DNA of 64,000 nucleotides, taken from contig JAJTUQ010000001.1 in NCBI GenBank assembly GCA_021399445.1, forward strand, positions 2,294,001 to 2,358,000, in the 5' to 3' direction. Position numbers and translations under genes: made by a program. Origin of the DNA: Xylogone sp. PMI_703 (lineage: Eukaryota > Ascomycota > Leotiomycetes). The notes beneath the pieces are model-generated. The model had not been told where the DNA came from. It ran no database searches and worked only from the letters and a program-made list of their open reading frames with translations. Shown piece by piece: positions 24,208 through 33,920 of the stretch. Numbering within the stretch: the stretch's first letter is position 1; each line of letters opens with the position of its first letter.

Positions 24208-24800
24208 TGTAACGTTCCTACGTTGGGGTTTGGCTATTACTCAAATAATAGGCTTAAGAGGTCAAGGGAGCAAGTGAAACCTTTAGAATATAAAACTTTA
24301 CTATGAAATACAGGTATGCTGTAAATCAATTAAGTTGAGCACGAGGCTTTTATCTACTGTAAAACTATCTACTTATATAGTATATGCTGGTGACTGGATC
24401 CTCCTAGATCTTTTCGGTCCTAGATCTAAGAGATCCTATCCGGTCCTATTTGTCACGTACTCACTTATTTGCTAGTACTAGCTTTTTGTATGTACAAGCA
24501 AATAGCTAGCATAATCGGAAAGGTAATACTATTTCCCGGATAGTACTACCACCTAGTTAGTACAACCAAAGGGTTAGTACTATAACTTCGATAGTACTAT
24601 CCTTTAGCTTGTACAACCCTTTTTATAGTACTAATGTTGAACTTGTACTACCCTTTCGTTAGTACTAATAATACGATAATATTAACGATACTACAACCAG
24701 GTCCCTGATAGCTGTCTTAACTTATACTTATTTAACTAAGGCGACGGCTATAAAGGCCCTATACTCAGGTTGCTTGTCATAACCCTGCGGGGTCGTGACA
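24208..24800. repeat. Solo LTR nested in the transposase
   Basis: Starts TGTAACGTTCC and ends GGGGTCGTGACA; a diverged copy of its 5' 180-200 bp occurs at 51,962. Flanks are ATAAA and GTAAA, a near-match 5-bp target duplication. The transposase frame resumes directly after it (VNTSGWILP). It contains a 17-bp periodic array. No internal retrotransposon genes are present, so this is a solo LTR. Confidence 0.65.
24457..24675. repeat. 17-bp tandem array with a GTAC core inside the LTR
   Basis: GTAC occurs at 24543, 24560, 24577, 24594, 24611, 24628, 24645 and 24662, exactly 17 bp apart eight times. In the same register it also falls at 24475 and 24492 (24457 is one base off). Units look like AGTACTATCCTTTAGCT or TGTACAACCCTTTTTAT. 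Most cores are palindromic (AGTACT, TGTACA). Confidence 0.85.
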
Positions 24801-25890
24801 GTAAATACTTCTGGATGGATTTTACCATCTTTAATCATATTCAAGGACAAACATATTCTCCAGGGATAGCAGGATAGTTTGCCTGAAGGTTAACGAATTA
24901 AAATGAGTAAAAATGGATAAACAGACAATAAAATAAACTTGAATTAGCTCTAGGAAACCTTTGATCCATTCACGAGGTCATATATTAAGGGCAAATATCG
25001 CATACTTATTCTCGATGACCATGAAAGTTATATAACTCCAGAATTCGACAATTATTACTTCTAGAATAATATTATTACTGTCTGTATATTTCCTCATTCA
25101 TCTCATATTTGTTAACTATTAGATATGAGCTGTTTTGGGCCATTAAAACGTATATATAATACTCAGGTTCAAAGCAAAATAAGCTCGGATATCCACTATA
25201 TTGATAAGCTTGATTTCCTTGAAATCTATCTAACTGTTCGCTAAAAAGCCTTCAAATTAAACAATATTCGACAAGGCTTTACAGCTATTGGTTTAGTTCC
25301 ATATAATCCATCTCGTGTTATGGAGAAATTGCCAGATAAAGTGAGTGAAACACCTACTTCCCCTGGGAGTACTCATAACAATTCAACAGTAAATTGAGTT
25401 CCAGAAACACCACACAACTCAATCCAATTGCAAAAACAATACAAAAGTATTGATAGAATACTCAGGCAACACAGGAGTCCTTCTACACCTACTAGAATTG
25501 CATTTCATCAATTAATAAAAGGATGTGAAATGGCCATGCATAATGCCATATTTTTGGCCCAGGAAGTGGAACAATTGCGAGCTGCCAATGAATCCATTCA
25601 AAAAAAGCTTAAAAAGTCTAGAAAACGAGTGAAACCTGAAGGCAATTCAACAGCTTAATTAGCTCAGGCTGGTGTGGAGGCTGGTACAGAGGTCCATGAA
25701 CCTGTAGATGGGGGAAATCCTGTCACACTTTCAGAGCCTTTAGAGGCTCCAAAACGACGTCCACCAAAGTGTTCAGGATGTGGTGTTTTAGGTCATAAAA
25801 TAACTAAATGCCCTCTACTAGCTAGTCATTAAATTTATTTGATTGATTGTTGATTTTGGTTGAATTTTTGGTGTTGAATGCTGAAATTGA

Positions 25891-25934
25891 GGGGGAGGTG
25901 TCGGGTGGACCGGGATGTCGGGTGGACAGGGAAT
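25891..25934 (-). repeat. Right terminal inverted repeat
   Basis: Exact inverted copy of 23246-23289, followed by the TA duplication at 25935-25936. Confidence 0.93.
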
Positions 25935-26068
25935 TACGTTGCTCCACATTAAATATGATGTAATACAATCGTCGATTCTTATTGGACTGATTAAGCTGCC
26001 GAGGTCCTCTCAGTCAGACCGCGACAACCAGTCTCCAACCTCAAGATTCATACATTTCCATCCTAACA

Positions 26069-27088
26069 ATGACGGTGAACGTCCTCATCGTCGGCGCCGG
26101 CGCCATAGGAGCATTCTACGGATCGCGTCTTGCGCAAGTAGCTAATGTCAAAGTATCCGTGATCTGTCGATCAAACTACAAGGCCGTCGTAGCGGGTGGT
26201 TTTAAAGTCACATCCCCCAAGTATGGTGCGTACAGCTTCGTCCCACATCGCACGTTTGCAAACCCCAAGGAAGCTGCTAGCTCTGGTATTATTTGGGACT
26301 ATACAGTCGTGAGCACGAAGGCGCTACCTGATGTTAGTGACGACTCTGAGATCCTAGAAGGTTTAGTGAAGGACAAGCATACCGCCATTGTTCTCGTCCA
26401 GAATGGACTGGGTGTTGAGGACCCATATGTGAAGAGGTTCCCTGGATCACCAATATTAAGCGCTGTGACTATTGCGAGCGCAGCACAGAACTCTCCAGGG
26501 GAGATTACTCATAATCGCTGGACCCGTATCAGTATTGGACCTTATCTTCCAGGATCCACCGCTGATGAGGCAGCCACTCAGTCAATTGAGCGAAACAACA
26601 CCTTTGTAGAGTTGCTACAAGCTGGGGGTATCAAAGATGCAGAAGAGTACTCCCATACCAAACTCCAGATGGTCCGATGGCACAAGATAGCCATCAATGC
26701 GAGCATGAACCCATCCGCAGTCCTATCTGGCGGATCGACGAACAACGAAATGGCAATGGATCCGGAGTTATACCGACATCTCAAAGCCGTTATGGAAGAA
26801 GTACTCTCTACTGCGCCTAAAGTACTAGGCGCGCCATTGCCCAAGGAATTCGCAACCGCAGAAGCTGTCTTGAAGAGCACGCAGCGGAACACATCCGGGA
26901 GCAAACCTAGCATGCTCTTGGATTGGGAACAGGGGAAGAAGATGGAGCTTGAAGTTATTCTGGGAAATCCTGTTCGAATAGCTCGAGCTCATGGGTTAGA
27001 GATGCCGCTATTGCAAAGCATGTATGCACTTTTAAAGAAGGCGCAAGAAAATAGGGATGCGGCGAAGGAAAGGGGGAACAAGCTTTGA
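26069..27088 (+). CDS. 2-dehydropantoate 2-reductase (ketopantoate reductase) family
   Basis: Single exon, 339 aa. The N terminus has the NADP-binding Rossmann motif VLIVGAGAIGAFYGSRL; VVSTKAL and VLVQNGLGVEDPY match the ApbA/PanE N-terminal domain, and RWHKIAINASMNPSAVLSGG with the conserved Lys and Asn matches the C-terminal helical domain. Family reaction: NADPH-dependent reduction of 2-dehydropantoate to pantoate for coenzyme A synthesis; fungi often have several paralogues with other ketoacid substrates. The ATG lies only 132 bp from the transposon's TA duplication, so much of its native promoter now lies on the far side of 2.7 kb of foreign DNA. Confidence 0.92.
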   Translation: MTVNVLIVGAGAIGAFYGSRLAQVANVKVSVICRSNYKAVVAGGFKVTSPKYGAYSFVPHRTFANPKEAASSGIIWDYTVVSTKALPDVSDDSEILEGLVKDKHTAIVLVQNGLGVEDPYVKRFPGSPILSAVTIASAAQNSPGEITHNRWTRISIGPYLPGSTADEAATQSIERNNTFVELLQAGGIKDAEEYSHTKLQMVRWHKIAINASMNPSAVLSGGSTNNEMAMDPELYRHLKAVMEEVLSTAPKVLGAPLPKEFATAEAVLKSTQRNTSGSKPSMLLDWEQGKKMELEVILGNPVRIARAHGLEMPLLQSMYALLKKAQENRDAAKERGNKL

Positions 27089-28446
27089 AAGTTTGTACTT
27101 TATGGGTTTGGATGGTACTTCACTGAATCAGAGGAATCTTTGTAGATTTAATGGATGTAGAAGTGAAATATATTAACTAGAGGAATTTTTACTTTAGTTA
27201 GACAATTGCATATCGAGCCCCCGCACCTCTGGTCAGTCGCTAACTTTCTACGGACTTGAGAGGAAGCCCTGAATACATTATACATGAGATTTTTATATCT
27301 CGGATCAGCCACCAAGTAACTTGGGGTAGTATTCATAGGGGAGATTACGCCCGAGTTAGTAGTTTACATCCAACTCCTAAGTCTTATATTCCAATATAAG
27401 CAAATGAAAGGGGAGATAAGCCATTCTATGGAGCGGTGGAGCAGAAAACTAGATATCGTGTGGAGCAGAGCCTCATGAGATATGCAAAGTTTATGCTGCA
27501 CCTGGTCTAGATTAAGACAGAAGTATAGCTCGTTAACCTAGATATGTCCTTTTATTGTTCGCTATTGTATACTAAGCATAATACGAACCTAATAATCAAA
27601 ACTTCTCGAATAACTCTGAGTTGACTGATGTGAATTACTGACCGATATCAACGTACTGTATTGTGTACGTGAAATATCGATATTGTCACAGACTGGCCCC
27701 GAACTAGTCCAGTGACTCTGACCTCCTTCCCAACCTAAGGTTATGTAAAACAGAGTCCTTATGATCCAAGAGGAGTTCAATAAAATGGATAACAATCCAG
27801 CCTTATGGCTAGATTGGGAACAATTCCTATCATAGATTTCCACGTTTTTAGTTTAATCCATCCAGCACGTGGCGTGAGCAACCCCTGGTCTCTCGTTCCT
27901 TTACGAGGGGATCTCACTCCTGCATAAGATGTGAACTAGCTGATGGCCACGAGATCTGATCGGATCACGGTAGCCACAAGCGCTGCCAAGACGACATCAG
28001 ATATACCTATCCTCGCTACTTTACTGATCCCTTCTTACGCCCGCACGGTCTGATCTAGATCTGTTCCTGGGTTCTGTGCAGTAGTGTATAGGGCTGCTGG
28101 GGTACCCTGTGAGGGCGTGGGAATAATGTGTGAAGACGTCACGTTTGAGATTTACGTGAAACTAACGCTCAATAACATACAAATGAGAAGCGAATGGTAA
28201 GAAGTCCAACGACGCTTTTGAAGGGACTATTCAACATGAAATTAGTATGAAAACATGTCTTATGTTCGGGTACAGCTTAATAATTATATGGGTTTACGTG
28301 CATCCAACCTAAATTTGACCTATTGGAATTCTATCTGACATTAACATCTGAATCATTTCACACATTTTATCGCCATTCCAAACCCTATTTGTACAGCACA
28401 CCTTTTAAAAATGAGTTTACCACCCAAACACCAGCCAGTATTTCTT
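27089..28446. other. Intergenic, no gene seen
   Basis: Convergent region between the reductase (plus) and the SUR7/PalI gene (minus). No coding character found. Confidence 0.45.
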
Positions 28447-29586
28447 CTACGTAGCTCTGTATGGCTCGTACACGCTCTCGGTATTCTTCGTTGCTTCATT
28501 TTTATTGAACACCTGCATGGCAATGCCCCTATGTGGGCCCTCGCCGTGCGCTGGCTCCAACTCGGGGTCCTCATCTATCCCCTCCATCCCAAATTCCCTC
28601 ACTAGCGGATCGAAGTCGTCGTCGTTAGGATCCGCTTTAATGCCACCAACCTTCTGCACCGAGACTCCTTGCTTTCCAATTTGACGATAGTCGTTCATCT
28701 TCCATGTTTGCACTCTCTTCAGCATACGTAATGCTCTGGGACCGGAGTTTGCTCCTTCTGGAGCTTTCTGATCAGGAATCCCTCTCCTTCGGCCTGAATT
28801 TCTAGATGCACCGTGGTGGGAGCGGAATAAAAGCATAGTTGTTATTAAGGAGAAGGCTGTTGCAACCCAGCTGATTGCAAAGAGCACGCTCCCGAGGCGT
28901 GATTTGGCCCCATAGGGCGACAGGGTATTGTTGAATGCCTTGCTGAAATTCGTAAACACCACGAGGGCCTCAATGGAAGATGCTAGTAAAAAGAGCGATC
29001 CTAAGGTAGACAGGATAGCACTGCCTAGGGCCGCTCCTGCAGAGTAACTGAAGAGATTGATGAGAGGAGGAAAGAAGCTGAAGAGGATGGCTAGACCATA
29101 ACCAATAGTCAAGAATTTTGAGGTACTACTGTAGGTGGAGAGCGATTTGGGAAGAGAGTCCCGTAAAGCAGTATTAGAAAGCTCAAGATCCGATTCAGGA
29201 TTGAAATTAAAACCAAACTGGGGGGAAGAGCATGCTGTTTGACTTATGTTCTTGCCGCAGAGCGTCAAGAGCGAGATGGTGTAGGTATCTGCTAGACCGA
29301 GACTGTGTCCGGTTGTGTTTCTGCCAACGAAATCCGTGTGCGTTAGTGATGTTAGATCACGTAGGAAAGTAGAGTTTGAAAGTTTCGACGCAATGTTGAG
29401 AGTAGATGTCTCAGCCTGTGATTGTCAACTGTCAACATCATTCTATGTCTTACAACTAGATCTGCTTACCTTAAGGAAGAAGAAATTAGTTAGGACGTGT
29501 GAATTTATTCCGGATATTACGACAAGGACGATCAGGACAGTTGTGACCAAGCCTGTCAGGCACGGAATCCAACCATGGACTCTCAT
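28447..29586 (-). CDS. SUR7/PalI family plasma-membrane protein
   Basis: Two exons: 29470-29586 and 28447-29415; intron of 54 bp (GTAAGC...TCACAG); 361 aa. The first exon supplies membrane segment 1 (WIPCLTGLVTTVLIVLVVIS) and joins FFFLK to AETSTLNIASKLSNSTF in phase. An ectodomain follows with N-glycosylation sites and the family-type cysteine pattern (TLCGKNISQTACSSPQFGF), then three further hydrophobic segments and a long cytosolic tail rich in charged residues. Sur7 relatives mark eisosomes (MCC domains) and PalI relatives take part in pH sensing; this protein cannot be placed in either branch by eye. The longer downstream frame alone would lack the first membrane segment. Confidence 0.85.
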
Positions 29587-31256
29587 CTTCTTTAACCTCA
29601 ACCCAGGATATTGATGAGGTATACTTTAGGGCTGGAAATAATAAGGTTTATCATGAAAGATGCAACAATCGCGATAGGAATTCATATATGTTGCGACAGC
29701 ATATGAATTCCACAACTTCGGCAGAGAAAAGTAGCCAAGCCTTTATCGCAGGCCTAGTATGCCTCAATGCCAGCAAGCGATTAGTAAATTACCAGGCCAG
29801 GATTCACGACGCCAAATCTGGTCTATGCTCTATCAGGTCTTGCTGTATCTTAGGGGTATCCACTAACGCCCCTAGCATGCGGAGCTGAAAGGCCCAGTCC
29901 AGGGATAGAACACATGAGAGCAGTCGAATAAGCACGGCCAGATTGCATAAAATTACCATCTGTAGTATTTCTCACATTAACTTCCCCAACAGAGACAAGT
30001 GAAACAGCAAAGAAATATCCAAACCAATGCGAAGACCACGATAGCTGTGGCTGTTGGAAGGGTCTTCGCTGTGGCATTCGTAGCGGCTGACGTGAGACCC
30101 AGAGCCTAAGCGGGCTGCCTGGCTCTCCAGTGTTTGGCGGGACCTACACCCTCATTTAGAATACAGTCAGCCTTTAGGTTGTAGCGAATGATTAGTCGGG
30201 ATTTGGTACTGTGGCTTAAGCTTGAAATCTGAAAGCAGTTGGAGTTCTTGAAGTGCCCTTGAAATGAGGATGGCAAACGTAACCATTTATGGTAAGATTA
30301 CTTCGTAGCCACCTGTCAATGATTTTCTTTGTTCTGTGAGCGGCAGGACCTTGTTAGCCTGGCGATCCCTATCTTAAGCGCCCTCAAGTTCTGCAGGCTC
30401 TGGATAACCTCTTACTTTTGTAGCCCATCTTGGGGCTGGTGCTGCCTCCAGGCCCGAGCGTAACGGGCAAAGACGCAAGGAGACACGGACGGAGGGGTCG
30501 GACTCCGGCCGTTGATCCGTGTGAAGGAGAATAGATTAAAGGAGAGTCTATTTAAGGGACTGTTAATAACTTAAAGACACTAAAATTAATAAGTTCCTTA
30601 CAAAGATTGCCATTTCTAGCAACAACGGGGAACGATTGTAGACACCGCCACCTCCAGGCCAATGCCAATGCTTGTTGTATTTTCGTAGAGCATCTTTTTG
30701 GTGTTGGCAGCTAGGTCCGTCGCCCGCTATCCCATGAATCCGCGATTGAGTTAACCTTTATCCAGTTATAAAGGAGTCACTATTCCTATTCATGCGGGAC
30801 AGCACTGCTCCCGTTGTGAAGCGGACAACTGTCAAAGGCGGGGCAAGTTTGATGGCAAAACCTCCGGCGGACGAATAGAAATGAGTTCAGTCAGCATAGA
30901 AGAAAACGACAAATGAAGCATAGAGCCCAATACTGTAACATATTGCGAGTAAGCCTTACAGATATGGGCTCGCCCCAACCCGGTAAGCGTGGTGTATATT
31001 CGTCCCTTCAGGGGCTCGCATTCCAACCGGGGTGACTCTTCGCCACGCTAGATGCGCCTTTGGCTGGGCCCTATCTCTAGCTGATTTGGTGATTAACTGA
31101 AGCCCGTTGTGGGTTTTCTGGCCATGGATTATTTCATCCCATCTCCAATCTTTCGTCTGTTCCCCTCCGTAGATATTTAATACTCAGCGCCCTCTGTCCC
31201 ATTACGGAGGTCCAGAGTGCAACTTCGAGATTGAGTCTATTTGGTGTGTTCTGGTG
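29587..31256. other. Intergenic with a perfect palindrome, no gene seen
   Basis: Contains an 11-bp perfect inverted repeat at 29677-29711 (GGAATTCATAT / ATATGAATTCC, 13-nt spacer). A moderately GC-rich patch at 30,430-30,530 has no recognisable coding. The frames listed by a simple ORF scan have no protein character. Confidence 0.4.
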
Positions 31257-33403
31257 ATGATGAAGTGGGCATTCTTTGGTATAGCTGCTCTCGCAGCATA
31301 TGCGGTGCGGGCTACTAATTTTGATGTGAACGTTGGGCAAGGTGGTAAACTCGTCTTCAATCCTGCTACGGTTACCGCACAGGTTGGGGATACTTTGACA
31401 TACCACTTCTTCGGCAAAGTCAGTATACATTCTGATAATGGTATTTGCAATTATAATCTAATTGAATCCTGCTCTAGAATCACTCGGTTGTCCAATCTTC
31501 CTTTGCTGACCCTTGTCATCCTCTCAGCGGTGGCTTCTTCTCTGGGTTCACGCCAGTGCCACCCAATGAAAATGGTCTTTCACGTACGACTTTTACTATC
31601 ACAGTTAATGATACCAAGCCGATATGGGTATACTGTGGCCAGACCGTGGGCAACCACTGTCAGAGTGGAATGGTCCATGCAATCAACGCGTTTGTCTCTC
31701 TTATCACCAGCTGGAAATCTATCCTCGACTGACCTTGGATTCTATAGTCCCTCTTCCGGAAACACCTTCGATGCTTTTGTAGCGAAAGCAAAGACAGCCT
31801 CCACTAGCACAGTACCAGGCATCAATCCAATCGGAGGACTGCGTCAAACTAACATAGACGTCGGCCCTGGTGGAAACCTGACCTTTTTTCCTCCTAATAT
31901 CACCGAGTTGGTGGGAACACAGGTTGTCTGGACTTTCAACCCAAAGGTAAGCCCGTAAGAGTAGATGTCTATAAAGATTGCAGCTCACACTTTCAGAATC
32001 ACTCTGTTGTCCAATCGTCCTTCAACGATCCATGCCATCCACTGCCACAATCGGGATTTAGCAGTGGGTTTGTGTCGATGATGCAACCACATTCTGGAGT
32101 TACTTTCACTGTGACAATTGAGGATGAAAAGCCTATCTGGTACTATTGTGCCCAGACCACCAAAAACCATTGTCAATCTGGAATGGTTGGCAGCATCAAT
32201 GCGTAAGATGTGAACTGCTCACTTGTAGATCAAACAGAAGATTCTAACTCTCCTAGTCCTGCCACAGGAAACACGTTTGACGCTTTTGTAGCTCTTGCTC
32301 AGAAAGCGTCTCTCAGTTCCATTCCACCAGATGCCCCACTAGTTGGCGACCTTAAAGCTAACGGCACTGAAATCATTGAGGTTCTCTCTATAGTCTTCGA
32401 CGCCGATAACTTCGCAGCGGGAGGTGATGGACTTCCCCCGGGTATAGGAGCAGGCAACAACAGCACGACGAGTGTGCCTCCACCATCCGCACCATACAAC
32501 ACGTCCATAGGAGGCTCTGGCGGCGGTGGTCCTCCAACAAATTACAGCTGGGGAGACTCTCTCTCTAATGAGGCCGTTGAAGCTTTGACTTTTTTGATTT
32601 TCATTGACAATCTACTTCTGGACCTGCTTGCTAAAGGCAGCTCGAGCTTCTCGGGCAACTGGGCTAACCTCTACCCTCAGACCATCGTGGACAGCATGAA
32701 CATCATGACTTCTCAGTCATACGTGCACAGATACACTTCGGCACAATCTTTATCACACTATAAGAAGGCGATTCCTGACATGTGCACATACGACTTCCCC
32801 ATTCAAACAATTGATGAGTGGGCAGGAATTGTCCTAATTGTTCTCAATATTGCGATTGCTGCTATCATCGAGATTGAAGTCATTGTTGCAGCATCAGATC
32901 CCTGGTTGATCCCGATATTGAGTTCAGCTCTTGGAGCAAAGGCTCGCACGGCTGCACTAGTAAATATGATGCATAGCAATGCCCCTGCCCCGGCAGTTCG
33001 TGAGGCTGTCATTGCGCCTAACCTAGCATACTCATACCTCTGGGATAACTACGTTGTACCGGGCTCCTGCAAGGCCACAATGCCTTATACGGTGCTTCCA
33101 AAGTGGACAATTACCAAGCAAACGAAAGATGCTTCCAATAGAGTTATTGGTATCACACCTTCTTTCCCAAGCAGCATCAACACTTCGGGATCCATTTTCA
33201 TCGCCTGGTGGGGCCCTTACGGTGCCATTGAGTACACACCCTTTTCAAACGGACAAGCCACAGTTCCAGCAGATCTATATGGTTATGTTTGGGCAACTGT
33301 AACCAATACGACAAGCGCCTCCACTATGAGCCAGTTGGCGGATACTGCCCTCACTGCTCCAAATATGGTATGGGTAACAGGACCCACAGCAATGACTTGG
33401 TAG
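31257..33403 (+). CDS. Secreted double-cupredoxin / ferritin-like (Rds1-type) fusion protein
   Basis: Five exons: 31257-31418, 31478-31689, 31748-31946, 31997-32202, 32257-33403; introns 50-59 bp, several with CTAAT, CTGAC or CTAAC branch sites; 641 aa. A signal peptide (MMKWAFFGIAALAAYAVRA) precedes two tandem cupredoxin domains. Each has NHSVVQSSF, a DPCHPL loop and the blue-copper set Cys-x6-His-x4-Met: His56/Cys107/His114/Met119 and His193/Cys242/His249/Met254. A Gly/Pro/Ser linker with N-glycosylation sites follows, then a helical domain (SNEAVEALTFLIFIDNLLLD; IEIEVIVAASDP) resembling the ferritin-like region of fungal Rds1 stress proteins, and a beta-rich tail. Likely an extracellular metal-binding or redox protein; the C-terminal assignment is tentative. 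Confidence 0.82.
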
Positions 33404-33920
33404 AAGACGTTTTGTATCATTTTGTGCTCAAAAAAAGCGGCGGTATGTTAGTGTATAGTATACCTTGGATGTTTTTGAATACCATCTTTCCTTGAAATGG
33501 GAGTTTTTATGTGGAAATTTGTCGGGGCCACCATAGACTTGACGACTTGGGATTGGATAGGATGGGACCGGTTGTAACTTGACATTTGTATGAGCATGTG
33601 GTGATTATTATTCCCCAAGAATACGAGTTTCATGAATCTTTACATTTGAGTATCTTGAAATCTGTGGTGAAATGGCTTTAGTTGTAGTGCAAGGCTGAGC
33701 ACTCTCATCTCTCATCATGTGATGTGCAGATATACCCCATGTCTGCATTCCTGTTGTGTTACCACCAGACTGCTGAAAAAGATTAGAGCGAGGCTGAGCC
33801 CAATAAGTCTTGTCTTTAAGGCTCCTTTTGTCTCTTCCTTTCATACCTTTTCATTACCTTTCGCTGTCTCTAATAATTTCGTGATTTCTGGCATTGTTCG
33901 AGTTTTTAAATTGCGACAAC
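33404..33920. other. Intergenic between the cupredoxin and HET genes
   Basis: Presumed 3' UTR of the cupredoxin gene and promoter of the HET gene; C/T-rich on the plus strand at 33,800-33,870. Confidence 0.4.

Larger units (their letters stand above)
23355..25830 (+). pseudogene. Degenerate pogo/Fot1 transposase (HTH + DDE)
   Basis: Reading across frames, the pieces line up with a CENP-B/pogo transposase: MPQSTDPHQEGRVLLVINAL and FDVPRTTLHDRYHG (psq-type HTH), then NWFNSYLKRYPNLK after a frameshift near 23,590 (CENP-B-type HTH), YNFDETGF at about 23,860 (first catalytic Asp), QPGNKD at 23,945. Nested sequence intervenes, then VNTSGWILPSLIIFK from 24,801, HESYITPEFDNYY near 25,030 (second Asp region), CFGPLKRIYNTQVQSKISSD, and a C-terminal coiled tract with CSGCGVLGHKITKC. 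Several stops and frameshifts interrupt it. Not functional. Confidence 0.85.
23246..25934 (+). mobile_element. pogo/Fot1-type DNA transposon (defective) with nested insertions
   Basis: A 2689-bp element is bounded by perfect 44-bp terminal inverted repeats and flanked on both sides by TA (23244-23245 and 25935-25936), the target-site duplication of Tc1/mariner-pogo elements. It carries remnants of a transposase with N-terminal HTH, a DDE region and a C-terminal zinc-knuckle-like CSGCGVLGHKITKC. Many stops and frameshifts, plus about 830 bp of inserted sequence in the catalytic region, make it non-autonomous. The intact repeats mean it could still have been moved by a related transposase. Confidence 0.9.

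Noticed and set aside
22000..26000. CRISPR-like array at the 17-bp repeats
   Set aside because: Fungal nuclear context, no spacer/repeat structure and a unit far too short; it is a minisatellite.
31254..33403. Single open frames at 31254-31958 and 32210-33403 as two separate genes
   Set aside because: Four short in-phase introns join them into one gene with duplicated domain architecture; the first frame runs through introns into nonsense sequence.
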